From Diphasiastrum complanatum (Eukaryota; Streptophyta; Lycopodiopsida; Lycopodiales; Lycopodiaceae): a DNA stretch of 64,000 nt. A program made the translations under genes and the position numbers. Location: NCBI GenBank assembly GCA_029204225.1, contig CM055111.1, forward strand, positions 6,997,365 through 7,061,364, given 5' to 3'. This document shows positions 33,658 to 43,940 of the stretch, one piece after another. Each line of letters starts with the position of its first letter. Position 1 is the first letter of the stretch. The notes beneath the pieces are model-generated. The model saw only the letters and a program-made list of their open reading frames with translations. It ran no database searches and had not been told where the DNA came from.

Positions 33658-34998
33658 AAACTTTTTCTTCAAATATGCTCAAAGCACCATCTCTTTCCAA
33701 ATGAGTAAATAAGTCATTAGCAACAACCATTTCCAAAGAAGAGTTTTCATCACCTCCATTGATGAAGTTAGCTCTCTTCTTACCTTTTTCATTTTTGCAC
33801 TTGCCATGTAGTTCCATTGAAGAGCCACCAAGACTTGGAAATCGATGAGTAGAAGAGTTCAAACATGATACTAATTTAGCACCACATGACTCCATTTGAC
33901 TAGTAAGTAGCACTAATCCATCTTCGAGATCCAATGGATCCAAAACATTGATCATAGATTCACCAAAAGTTGCCAAGTTAGCACAACAATAACTATCTCC
34001 AAGAAGCTCATTAGATCTCAACCCTAGATCTAGCATAAGGAATCTCTTTAAACTTTGCATAAGATCTACCAACCTTATTGATGCTAGGAATTGACTTTTG
34101 AAAATTGATAGAACCACCAACATCCATTTCATTCCTCTTGTTAGACATAACAAATGCATCAAGCTCGTAAAGTCTACCTTGTCTATTACCTCTAGCAATC
34201 AAGACATCTCCCTTAGTAATGAAGCAAACATCCCCAAAAAACTTTGTCTTGTACCCTTTCTTTAACATTTGACCAACACTTAGCAAATTCCTTGAAAGTG
34301 AAGGAATGTAAAGAACACCATCAAGCCTTGCATTCCTATTAGTAGAAAGGCAAATAGGAATTGAGCCAATACCTTTGATCATACACTCACCACCATTTGG
34401 CATGTGAACCACTTTCTTGGTTCCAACATAAGAGATCAAATAAGTAAAGAACTCCTTATGACTAGTCATGTGTGAACTAGATCCACTATCTATCCACCAT
34501 GAATCCTTGTCACTTATACTTGACATTAGACTTGAAGAACACATCATGAGAGAATCACAAGAATCTAGATCCTCATTAGAAGTACAAAAGTTGCTTTGCT
34601 TGCTACCTTCATTACTTTGCTTCTTATGACATTCATTTGCAAAATGACCTTTTCTCCCACAATAAAAGCACTTGAACTTTGACAAGACTCTTTGAATGAC
34701 AAAACTTTGCACAAGGTTAGCATGTTCATCTAGCAAACCATTCAACATAATCTGGACTATTTCACCATCTATTCTGCTTTCATCAATGCATGCTAGATCA
34801 TTACTTAAGGACTTAACCCTCAAGACAAATGCATGAGCACTTTCTCCCTCTCTTTGTCTACTAGAAAATATTTGCCTCCTTAGGGTCACTACCCTAGATG
34901 TGGACTTTGATTCAAAGAGCCTCTTCAAGGCATTCCATGCCTCACTTGCACTTTGACTTCTACCAACTTCCTTGAGAAGTTCATTGGTAACATTGCTT
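33658..34998 (-). pseudogene. Block B copy 1: copia gag C-terminus, zinc knuckle, retropepsin, pre-integrase, unknown tail
   Basis: The minus frame 35084-34011 carries gag (SASEAWNALKRLFESKST, HAFVLRVKSLSNDLACI), the knuckle CFYCGRKGHFANEC (residues 139-152), retropepsin WWIDSGSSSHMTSHK (DSG at residues 199-201, intact here), and the pre-integrase SLSRNLLSVGQMLKKGY. After a frame change an unrecognised region follows (LRSNELLGDSYCC, LDPLDLEDGLV, ELHGKCKNEKGKK) up to the junction with block A. Integrase catalytic sequence never appears. This copy lacks the GA-expansion frameshift seen in the copies at 38 and 41 kb. Confidence 0.88.
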
Positions 34999-35335
34999 TT
35001 TTCAGTTTCTATATGTTTCTCATCTTTTGACAAAGATATATACAGATAAGTCATGCATGCATGGTACAAGTTGCGCGGTGGCAATCCTTAATGAAAGAAG
35101 TAAAAACTCTACTGACATCACAACATCCTGACCATATACCAATTGAAAGGGTGTTTGATCAGTGCTCCCTTTATATGCTGTCATGAATGCCCACAATGCA
35201 GCATGCAACTTGTGTTCCCAATCTGATTTGCCAGCTTCAACTGTTTCCATGAGCACGCTACACAGGATCTTATAATGTAAAGTCCCAATCCAAATTTGCA
35301 AGTGTTATATTCTGATTCTTCAGTCTGTCCATGAT
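34999..35335 (-). pseudogene. Gypsy integrase fragment lodged in block B gag
   Basis: The minus frame 35301-35020 reads AGKSDWEHKLHAALWAF, TAYKGSTDQTPFQLVYGQD and MSVEFLLLSLRIAT, the C-terminal integrase part of the gypsy family also found at 7.4-8.6 kb. It replaces the gag residues normally found between the start (MESLLKLNELM, at 35.35-35.4 kb) and NVTNEIL (34.99 kb). The sister gags at 37.9 and 41.5 kb are uninterrupted here. It is fused in frame with the downstream gag on minus. Confidence 0.85.
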
Positions 35336-35913
35336 TTCCAGTCCTGTTATGTCCATGAGTTCATTCAACTTAAGTAAGGACTCCATCCTCACTTTCCAAG
35401 TAGAGTAGTTTGATGAACTCACCTATCATTAGTTTCTAACATGATCCCACCATTTGAAGCCATGAATATAATGATTCTTCAACTTTTAGGCTCTGTCCTA
35501 ATGCACCTAGCACTCACTTTCCTCTCAACAAATGATGGATAAGGAGATCTCAAAAGTTCTAGGACCCTAAACGCTTCTATTTTGAACCTGGCTGGTTTCC
35601 AAGCATAGAAAGGAAGATTGAAACACATGAAACACTTTTCACACACTTAGAGTGGATTACAGACTCAAACCGACCTGAACACACTGTTGCTTAAGCTTTC
35701 AAACTTTTCAGCAAGTGACCAAATCAAGTTATGATGTGAAGGGTTACTTGCTTTCTTCGAAAATACACAAGACTAGGCTGCCAAGAATACCTAGAATTGA
35801 ACAAACTTGATCAACATATGATCAACACAATAACATATTGATTCAACCTCTAAAACCACATGTAAACCACACTTCTAAAAGTTTATAAACTCCAGCAAGT
35901 GACAACTACAAGC
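35336..35913 (-). other. Block B gag start and leader, minus
   Basis: It contains the first gag residues (MESLLKLNELM region at 35345-35390) and leader sequence matching 37440-37850 and 41560-42060. It ends at about 35913 (CAAGCTT) at a junction with block A linker, without LTR or primer-binding site. The outer leader is thus truncated. Confidence 0.75.
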
Positions 35914-36002
35914 TTGTCGACCTTCTAGGAGATCCTCCTGAAACTGCAATGCCTTTGCCTTTGCCTGATCTACTAGGTCTAGAACCATCTTGGTGTGAAA
36001 AT
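35914..36002 (-). pseudogene. Block A linker fragment (89 bp)
   Basis: The antisense start of the block A linker (SGKGKGIAVSGGSPRR on minus) remains beside the outer end of the LTR at 36003. The rest of RT is missing. It preserves the same RT-linker/LTR contact as at 20.56, 32.35 and 58.23 kb. Confidence 0.85.
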
Positions 36003-36645
36003 TGTCAACATTTCCTAGCTAGGTTGAGGCCTAAATTGGCAATTTTTGTACATAGTTTTGGATCTAACCTTTCACACGTGTGAAAGAGGCCTAGATAATT
36101 TTATTCTAGTATATATTTCATGTTGAAAAAGTCTCAAACTTCAGGACCTTCGACACCAAAATCATGTTATTTGGACATATAGGCCAAAATTGGCTATTTT
36201 TGGCTACTGGTGTCCTAAAATTGGGTCCTAAATTCTAGAGAGAGGAGAGAGAGAGTAATCTTTCTCACCTATATTAGGCTGAAATTCATGGAGAACAGGT
36301 TGGAGAAACTTTTTGTATTGTTGAGAGAGATCAATAGATCATTGTCACAGTTTCTTCCTCCATTGAGAGCATTGCTTTGTGTATTGTCGTCAAGCTTTTG
36401 TGTATGATCTTAAGTGGTTTCCAAAAGTGGTAGGCTGCTCTTGTAGGGCTGGTGTGTTGTTGTTTCTGGCTGCCATCAGTACCTTTTACTAGTTTCTTTT
36501 GTCTCTTGAATGCTTTGTCAAGTTCATGTGTATCAAAGGTAGCATTAGGATGCTTTGCCATTTCTAGCTTTTGTAGCTTGTTGTGCAAAGATCTTAGCCA
36601 AGTATTTTAGGAGTTTGGATCCATTCAAGATCCACTTTTTTTGCA
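36003..36645 (+). repeat. Block B LTR, copy 3 (643 bp)
   Basis: TGTCAACATTTCC...TTTTTTTGCA, directly followed by an exact primer-binding site. It is the left outer end of the 36.0-43.2 kb inverted repeat. Confidence 0.92.
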
Positions 36646-36657
36646 TGGTATCAGAGC
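36646..36657 (+). other. Primer-binding site
   Basis: Exact TGGTATCAGAGC next to the LTR end at 36645. Confidence 0.92.
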
Positions 36658-37852
36658 TAATTGGCTGTTATTTTTAATAAGATTTCCATTTATGGTGATA
36701 TTTGGATGTTTGATCAAGTTCTAGCATGATTATGCATTGCATTGTTGATCAAATCTTACTAGCCTGTATTTGTTGAGTTGAACTTGTGGATCAAAAGTGT
36801 ATTTCAGGTTTTTTGAAGATCAAAGTTTGAAAAGAAGCTATTTTGGATCAGATCATAAAACCTAATCATTTGCTGCTTGTGAGACTTGTGCATCTTCAAT
36901 ACTAACAATGTATTGTTGACAATCTCCACTTCCGTGGATGAACACTCTCCATACACTCTCCTTAAGTGGATGAACCTTCTCCTTAAGTGGATGACAAATA
37001 CTCTTTGAGTGATTTTGTATTTATCCAAAAGGCTGAGCAAAGCTCCCAGTTGGAGGAAAGATCCCCTTTTGGGTGAACAGATTGTCAACAATCTTTTGCA
37101 TAAATTTTGGTGTACTTTGTTGAGCATGTAAGTAACTCTCCTTATGTAATTTGATTGGAGCATTTGCTGGAAGGTTTTAACCATTATGCAAATGTGTTTT
37201 CAGGTTCTTAATAGGTTGAGGAACATTCTCATGTGAAGTGATCTTAGATCTACATCTAAACACCAAGATGTGACAAGCTAGTGAAACTAGTCTTGTGATT
37301 CACTAAGTGTGCTCTATCATTCACCTCTAAAGCTTGTAGTTATCACTTTCTGGAGTTTATAAATTTTTAGAAGTGTGGTTTACATGTGGTTTTACAGGTT
37401 GAATCAATATCTTAGTGTGTTGATCATATGTTGATCAAGTTTGTTCAGTTCTAGGTATTCTTGGTAGCGTAGTCTTGTGTATTTTCTAAGAAAGCAAGTA
37501 ACTCTTCACATCATAACTTGATTTGGTCACTTCCTGGAAAGTTTGAAAGCTTAAGCAAGAGTGTGTTCAGGTTGGTTTGAGTCTGTAATCCACTCTAAGT
37601 GTGTGCAAAGTGTTGCATGTGTTTCAATCTTCCTTTCTATGCTTGGAAACCAGCTAGGTTCAAGATAGAAGTGTTTAGGGTCCTAGAACTTTTGAGATCT
37701 CCTTATCCATCATTTGTTGAGAGGAAAGTGAGTGATAGGTGCATTAAGACAGAGCCTAAAAGTTGAAGAATCATTATATTCATGGCTTCCAATGGTGGGA
37801 TCATGTTAGAAACTAATGATAGGTGAGTTCATCAAACTACTCCACTTGAAAA
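36658..37852 (+). other. Block B leader, complete (about 1.2 kb)
   Basis: Untranslated leader between primer-binding site and gag. It includes GTGGATGAACACTCTCC/CTTAAGTGGATG repeats near 36935-37000. The mirror copy is at 41600-42765. Long frames within it have no recognised homology. Confidence 0.8.
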
Positions 37853-39433
37853 GTGAGGATGGAGTCCTTACTTAAGTTGAATGAACTCATGAACATAGTT
37901 GCAGGAACTGAAGAGAGACCACCCACAGTTCAAGTGCAACAAAAGTTTGATAAAAAGTCTAAAAGGGTTATTCATATCATTAAAATGAATGTTACCAATG
38001 AAATTCTCAAGGAAGTTGGTAAAAGTCAAAGTGCAAGTGAGGCATGGAATGCCTTGAAGAAGCTCTTTGAATCAAAGTCCACATCTAGGGTAGTGACCCT
38101 AAGGAGGCAAATATTTTCTAGTAGACAGAGAGAGAGAGAGAAAGTGCTCATGCATTTGTCTTGGGGGTTAAGTCCTTAAGTGATGATCTAGCATGCATTG
38201 ATGAAAGCATAAAAGATGGTGAAATAGTCTAGGTTATGTTGAATGGTTTGCTAGATGAACATGCTAACCTTGTGCAAAGTTTTGTCATTCAAAGAGTCTT
38301 GTCAAAGTTCAAGTGCTTTTATTGTGGGAGAAAAGGTCATTTTGCAAATGAATGTCATAAGAAGCAAAGTAATGAAGGTAGCAAGCAAAGCAACTTTTGT
38401 ACTTCTAATGAGGATCTAGATTCTTGTGATTCTCTCATGATGTGTTCTTTAAGTCTAATGTCAAGTATAAGTGACAAGGATTCATGGTGGATAGATAGTG
38501 GATTTAGTTCACATATGACTAGTCACAAGAAGTTCTTTACTTCTTTGATCTCTTATGTTGGAGCCAAGAAAGTGGTTCACATGCCAAATGGTGGTGAGTG
38601 TATAATCAAAGGTATTGGCTCAATTCCTATTTGCCTTTCTACTAATAGGAATGCAAGGCTTGATGGTGTTCTTTACATTCCTTCACTTTCAAGGAATTTG
38701 CTAAGTGTTGGTCAAATGTTAAAGAAAGGGTACAAGCCAAAGTTTTTTGGGGATGTTTGCTTCATTACTAAGGGAGATGTCTTGATTGCTAGAGGTAATA
38801 GACAAGGTAGACTTTACGAGCTTGATGCATTTGTTATGTCTAACAAGAGGAATGAAATGGATGTTGGTGGTTCTATCAACTTTCAAAAGTCAATTCCTAG
38901 CATCAATAGGGTTGGTAGATCTTATGCAAAGTCTAAAGAGATTCCTTATGCTAGATCTAGGGTTGAGATCTAATGAGCTTCTTGGAGATAGTTATTGTTG
39001 TGCTGACTTGGCAACTTTTGGTGAATCTATGATCAATGTTTTGGATCCATTGGATCTTGAAGATGGATTAGTGCTACCTACTAGTCAAATGGAGTCATGT
39101 GGTGCTAAATTAGTATCATGTTTGAACTCTTCTACTCATAGATTTCCAAGTCTTGATGGCTCTTCAATGGAACTACATGGCAAGTGCAAAAATGAAAAAG
39201 GTAAGAAGAGAGCTAACTTCATCAATGGAGGTGATGAAAACTCTTCTTTGAAAATGGTTGTTTACTCATTTGGAAAGAGATGGTTCTTTGAGCATGTTTG
39301 AAGAAAAAGTTTCGTTTGCATCTTTATGTGATAAGTCCAAGAAAGTCATTTGTGCAACAGGTGGTGTCACATGTATTCATAAAGAAAGTAGATCAAAAGG
39401 TTCTATCATGAGACTTGGTGAGGAATATCTCAA
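37853..39433 (+). pseudogene. Block B copy 2: copia gag, retropepsin, pre-integrase, unknown tail
   Basis: Gag start at 37853 (MRMESLLKLNELMNIV, HIIKMNVTNEILKEVGKSQS). A GA-rich slip at 38130 (AGAGAGAGAGAGA) shifts the frame. The next frame, 38236-38973, holds CFYCGRKGHFANEC, WWIDSGFSSHMT (retropepsin DSG kept, next residue Phe), and LLSVGQMLKKGY. A TAG at 38229 stands where the 41-kb copy has CAG. The unrecognised tail runs to 39433 (LCDKSKKVICATGGVTCIHK). It is almost identical to 39978-41561 on minus. Confidence 0.9.
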
Positions 39434-39752
39434 GTCTATGCAGGGTTCCAAATGCTTTCTTACAGTGATGCTAGATGGGTATCCCTCACGGACGACTGCC
39501 CTCAAGAGGATACACCATTGCATCAGGAGCAACAATTCTCTGGGTCAGCAAGAAGCGGACCATTGTTGCTCAATCATCCTGCGAAGCAGAGTATGTTGCA
39601 GCAACAAAGATGGCCAATGAAATAATTTGGCTCAAACAGTTCCTTGACGAACCGTGTGAAACGAGAAATGAACCTCTGGTTTTGTAGATGGACAAAGTTG
39701 ACGACATTTGCTACTCGTATCTTGCCATAGGATTGTGAATGCAACTGGAGCA
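39434..39752 (+). pseudogene. Block A RNase H fragment at the centre of the inverted repeat
   Basis: Encodes the second half of copia RNase H (CTIASGATILW-type, SKKRTIVAQSSCEAEYVAA, TKMANEIIWLKQFLDE), with about 25 bases missing after GACGACTGCC. It ends YSYLAIGL-stop. It is joined on the left to block B in the same orientation and on the right to block B in the opposite orientation. The right junction is identical to that at 19000. Confidence 0.85.
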
Positions 39753-41561
39753 CTCTTGATAGTTGCATCATAAGAAATGGAAGAATCTCGAACATTAGAA
39801 GCCATGAAAAGAATACATAGTACCTTCAACATAAGAATGATTGAAGTACTTCTTCTTGTCAAACTTGGACTTCTAATCAATGATATAGGTAATGATAATG
39901 AACCCTCACTATCATTCACAAAAGCATCATTCAAAGTACATCCTACTTTGAACACTTCACATTCATCTCTCCCTTTTGACTTGAGATCTTCCTCACCAAG
40001 TCTCATGATAGAACCTTTTGATCTACTTTCTTTATGAATACATGTGACACCACCTGTTGCACAAATGACTTTCTTGGACTTATCACATAAAGATGCAAAC
40101 GAAACTTTTTCTTCAAACATGCTCAAAGAACCATCTCTTTCCAAATGAGTAAACAACCATTTTCAAAGAAGAGTTTTCATCACCTCCATTGATGAAGTTA
40201 GCTCTCTTCTTACCTTTTTCATTTTTGCACTTGCCATGTAGTTCCATTGAAGAGCCATCAAGACTTGGAAATCTATGAGTAGAAGAGTTCAAACATGATA
40301 CTAATTTAGCACCACATGACTCCATTTGACTAGTAGGTAGCACTAATCCATCTTCAAGATCCAATGGATCCAAAACATTGATCATAGATTCACCAAAAGT
40401 TGCCAAGTCAGCACAACAATAACTATCTCCAAGAAGCTCATTAGATCTCAACCCTAGATCTAGCATAAGGAATCTCTTTAGACTTTGCATAAGATCTACC
40501 AACCCTATTGATGCTAGGAATTGACTTTTGAAAGTTGATAGAACCACCAACATCCATTTCATTCCTCTTGTTAGACATAACAAATGCATCAAGCTCGTAA
40601 AGTCTACCTTGTCTATTACCTCTAGCAATCAAGACATCTCCCTTAGTAATGAAGCAAACATCCCCAAAAAACTTTGGCTTGTACCCTTTCTTTAACATTT
40701 GACCAACACTTAGCAAATTCCTTGAAAGTGAAGGAATGTAAAGAACACCATCAAGCCTTGCATTCCTATTAGTAGAAAGGCAAATAGGAATTGAGCCAAT
40801 ACCTTTGATTATACACTCACCACCATTTGGCATGTGAACCACTTTCTTGGCTCCAACATAAGAGATCAAAGAAGTAAAGAACTTCTTGTGACTAGTCATA
40901 TGTGAACTAAATCCACTATCTATCCACCATGAATCCTTGTCACTTATACTTGACATTAGACTTAAAGAACACATCATGAGAGAATCACAAGAATCTAGAT
41001 CCTCATTAGAAGTACAAAAGTTGCTTTGCTTGCTACCTTCATTACTTTGCTTCTTATGACATTCATTTGCAAAATGACCTTTTCTCCCACAATAAAAGCA
41101 CTTGAACTTTGACAAGACTCTTTGAATGACAAAACTTTGCACAAGGTTAGCATGTTCATCTAGCAAACCATTCAACATAACCTGGACTATTTCACCATCT
41201 TTTATGCTTTCATCAATGCATGCTAGATCATCACTTAAGGACTTAACCCCCAAGACAAATGCATGAGCACTTTCTCTCTCTCTCTCTGTCTACTAGAAAA
41301 TATTTGCCTCCTTAGGGTCACTACCCTAGATGTGGACTTTGATTCAAAGAGCTTCTTCAAGGCATTCCATGCCTCACTTGCACTTTGACTTTTACCAACT
41401 TCCTTGAGAATTTCATTGGTAACATTCATTTTAATGATATGAATAACCCTTTTAGACTTTTTATCAAACTTTTGTTGCACTTGAACTGTGGGTGGTCTCT
41501 CTTCAGTTCCTGCAACTATGTTCATGAGTTCATTCAACTTAAGTAAGGACTCCATCCTCAC
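39753..41561 (-). pseudogene. Block B copy 3: copia gag, retropepsin, pre-integrase, unknown tail
   Basis: On minus: gag from 41561 (same 108-residue frame as at 37853), GA-slip frameshift near 41275, then a frame 41253-40441 that is open through MLNGLLDEHANLV, the CCHC knuckle, WWIDSGFSSHMT and GQMLKKGYKPKFF. The unknown tail follows (171-residue frame 40628-40113 identical to that at 38786-39301), continuing further than copy 2 to the block A junction (ECEVFKVGCTLNDAF, SIILMLKVLC). It is a near-perfect inverted duplicate of copy 2. Confidence 0.9.
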
Positions 41562-42765
41562 TTTTCAAGTGGAGTAGTTTGATGAACTCACCTATCATTA
41601 GTTTCTAACATGATCCCACCATTGGAAGCCATGAATATAATGATTCTTCAACTTTTAGGCTCTGTCTTAATGCACCTATCACTCACTTTCCTCTCAACAA
41701 ATGATGGATAAGGAGATCTCAAAAGTTCTAGGACCCTAAACACTTCTATCTTGAACCTAGCTGGTTTCCAAGCATAGAAAGGAAGATTGAAACACATGCA
41801 ACACTTTGCACACACTTAGAGTGGATTACAGACTCAAACCAACCTGAACACACTCTTGCTTAAGCTTTCAAACTTTCCAGGAAGTGACCAAATCAAGTTA
41901 CAATGTGAAGAGCTACTTGCTTTCTTAGAAAATACACAAGACTAGGCTGCCAAGAATACCTAGAATTGAACAAACTTGATCAACATATGATCAACACACT
42001 AAGATATTGATTCAACCTCTAAAACCACATGTAAACCACATTTCTAAAAGTTTATAAACTCCAGAAAGTGATAACTACAAGCTTTAGAGGTGAATGATAG
42101 AGCACACTTAGTGAATCACAAGACTAGTTTCACTAGCTTGTCAAATCTTGGTGTTTAGATGTAGACCTAAGATCACTTCACATGAGAATGTTCCTCAACC
42201 TGTTAAGAATCTGAAAATACATTTGCATAATGGTTAAAAGCTTCCAGCAAATGCTCCAATCAGATTACATAAGGAGAGTTACTTACATGCTCAACAAAGT
42301 ACACCAAAATTTATGCAAAAGATTGTTGACAATCTGTTCACCCAAAAGGGGATCTTTCCTCCAAGTGAGAGCTTTGCTCATCCTTTTGGAGAAATACAAA
42401 ATCACTCAAAGAGTATTTTTCATCCACTTAAGGAGAAGGTTCATCCACTTAAGGAGAGTGTTCATCCACAAAGGAGAGTGTTCATCCACAGAAGTGGAGA
42501 TTGTCAACAATACATTGTTAGTATTGAATATGCACAAGCCTCACAAGAAGCAAATGATTAGGTGTTATGATCTGATCCAAAATGGCTTCTTCTCAATCTC
42601 TGATCTTCAATAGACCTAAAATACACTTTTGATCCACAAGTTCAGCTCAACAAACACATGCTAGTAAGATTTGATCAACAGTGCAATGCATAATCATCCT
42701 AGAACTTGATCAAATATCCAAATATCACCATAAATGGAAAGCTTACTAAAAATAATAGCCAATTA
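41562..42765 (-). other. Block B leader, minus, complete
   Basis: Mirror of 36658-37852. It contains three to four tandem TTAAGGAGAGTGTTCATCCAC-like units at about 42425-42500. Confidence 0.8.
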
Positions 42766-42777
42766 GCTCTGATACCA
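42766..42777 (-). other. Primer-binding site, minus
   Basis: Reverse complement of TGGTATCAGAGC, adjoining the LTR end at 42778. Confidence 0.92.
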
Positions 42778-43219
42778 TGTAAAAAAAGTGGATTTTGAAT
42801 GGATCCAAACTCCTAAAATACTTGGCTAAGATCTTTGCACAACAAGCTACAAAAGCTAGAAATGGCAAAGCATCCTAATGCTACCTTTGATACACATGAA
42901 CTTGACAAAGCATTCAAGAGACAAAAGAAACTAGTAAAAAGTACTGATGGCACCAGCCCTATAAGAGCAGCCTACCACTTAAGATCATACACAAAAGCTT
43001 GATGACAATACACAAAGCAATGCTCTCAATGGAGGAAGAAACTGTGACAATGATCTATTGATCTCTCTCAACAATACAATAAGTTTCTCCAACCTATTCT
43101 CCACGAATTTCAGCCTAATATAGGTGAGAGAGATGACTCTCTCTCCTCTCTCTAGAGCTTAGGACCCAATTTTAGTGCACCAGTAGCCTAAAATAGCCAA
43201 TTTTGGCCTATATGTCCAA
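42778..43219 (-). repeat. Block B LTR, copy 4, inner part (interrupted)
   Basis: Matches the 3' two-thirds of the LTR up to CCTATATGTCCAA. The next expected bases (ATAACATGATTTTGG) are found at 55083, so a gypsy element of 11.86 kb separates the two. Confidence 0.92.
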
Positions 43220-43940
43220 CACGTTTTGTAGGTCCTAGATTGCGTGTGTTGAAAACAATTCCACTATCTAAAGTGTCAGCCGCAAACTAGCATAACCGTA
43301 CAAGCGGCTAGTACCACGTTGATCACAGGATGAAGTGGTTAGCATCACACAGTGATGTGTGCTGATCCCACACCTAGAACATACGTTATGAGTTCACAAT
43401 CCAACCCTAGTTGCATGTGATCCGACTTCACCAAGGCCATTCTACTTGCAACAGTTTGGAATACAGTTGACTGCATACAATTTTCACCAGCAGGGAGTTT
43501 AGGCTGTGATGCCAAGTACTACTAGAAATCTTTCATAGTGTGACGAGACAGGTCAAAGAATGTGGTTCTGTATGAAGCCTAGGGTGAGAGTGAAAACCAG
43601 AGCCCTAAGTCGAAAGTCATTACCCTACAACCCACCAACCCTAGCATCCCGTAGAGACGACACCTGGTACAAAGAACCAAGAAAAACTGTACATGGGTAT
43701 GGTTGGATTAGGATTGAGTAGAAAAACGACCAAGTAGAGTTAGTTAGGTCGTATGCAGTATTAGTGGACGAAGGATGGATGACCTATGGGATAACGTGGA
43801 AAAATCACAAAACGCATGTGCAACGACAGTTGATTGCTATCCGTAAGTGAGAAATCTATTATTTAGCAATCATTACTGTCATCCTAGACAAGACATCATA
43901 GGTATACCAAGGAAACCTAGGTCTAATGGAGCACCGCACG
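43220..43940 (+). other. Gypsy leader, distal part
   Basis: Non-coding up to the gag region. It includes GTGGTTAGCATCAC followed by a TGCTGA-CCCAC motif at about 43336-43375, resembling 52256-52300 upstream of the LTR. The left edge at 43220 (CACGTTTTGTAGG) is the insertion boundary, not an LTR end. Confidence 0.6.
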
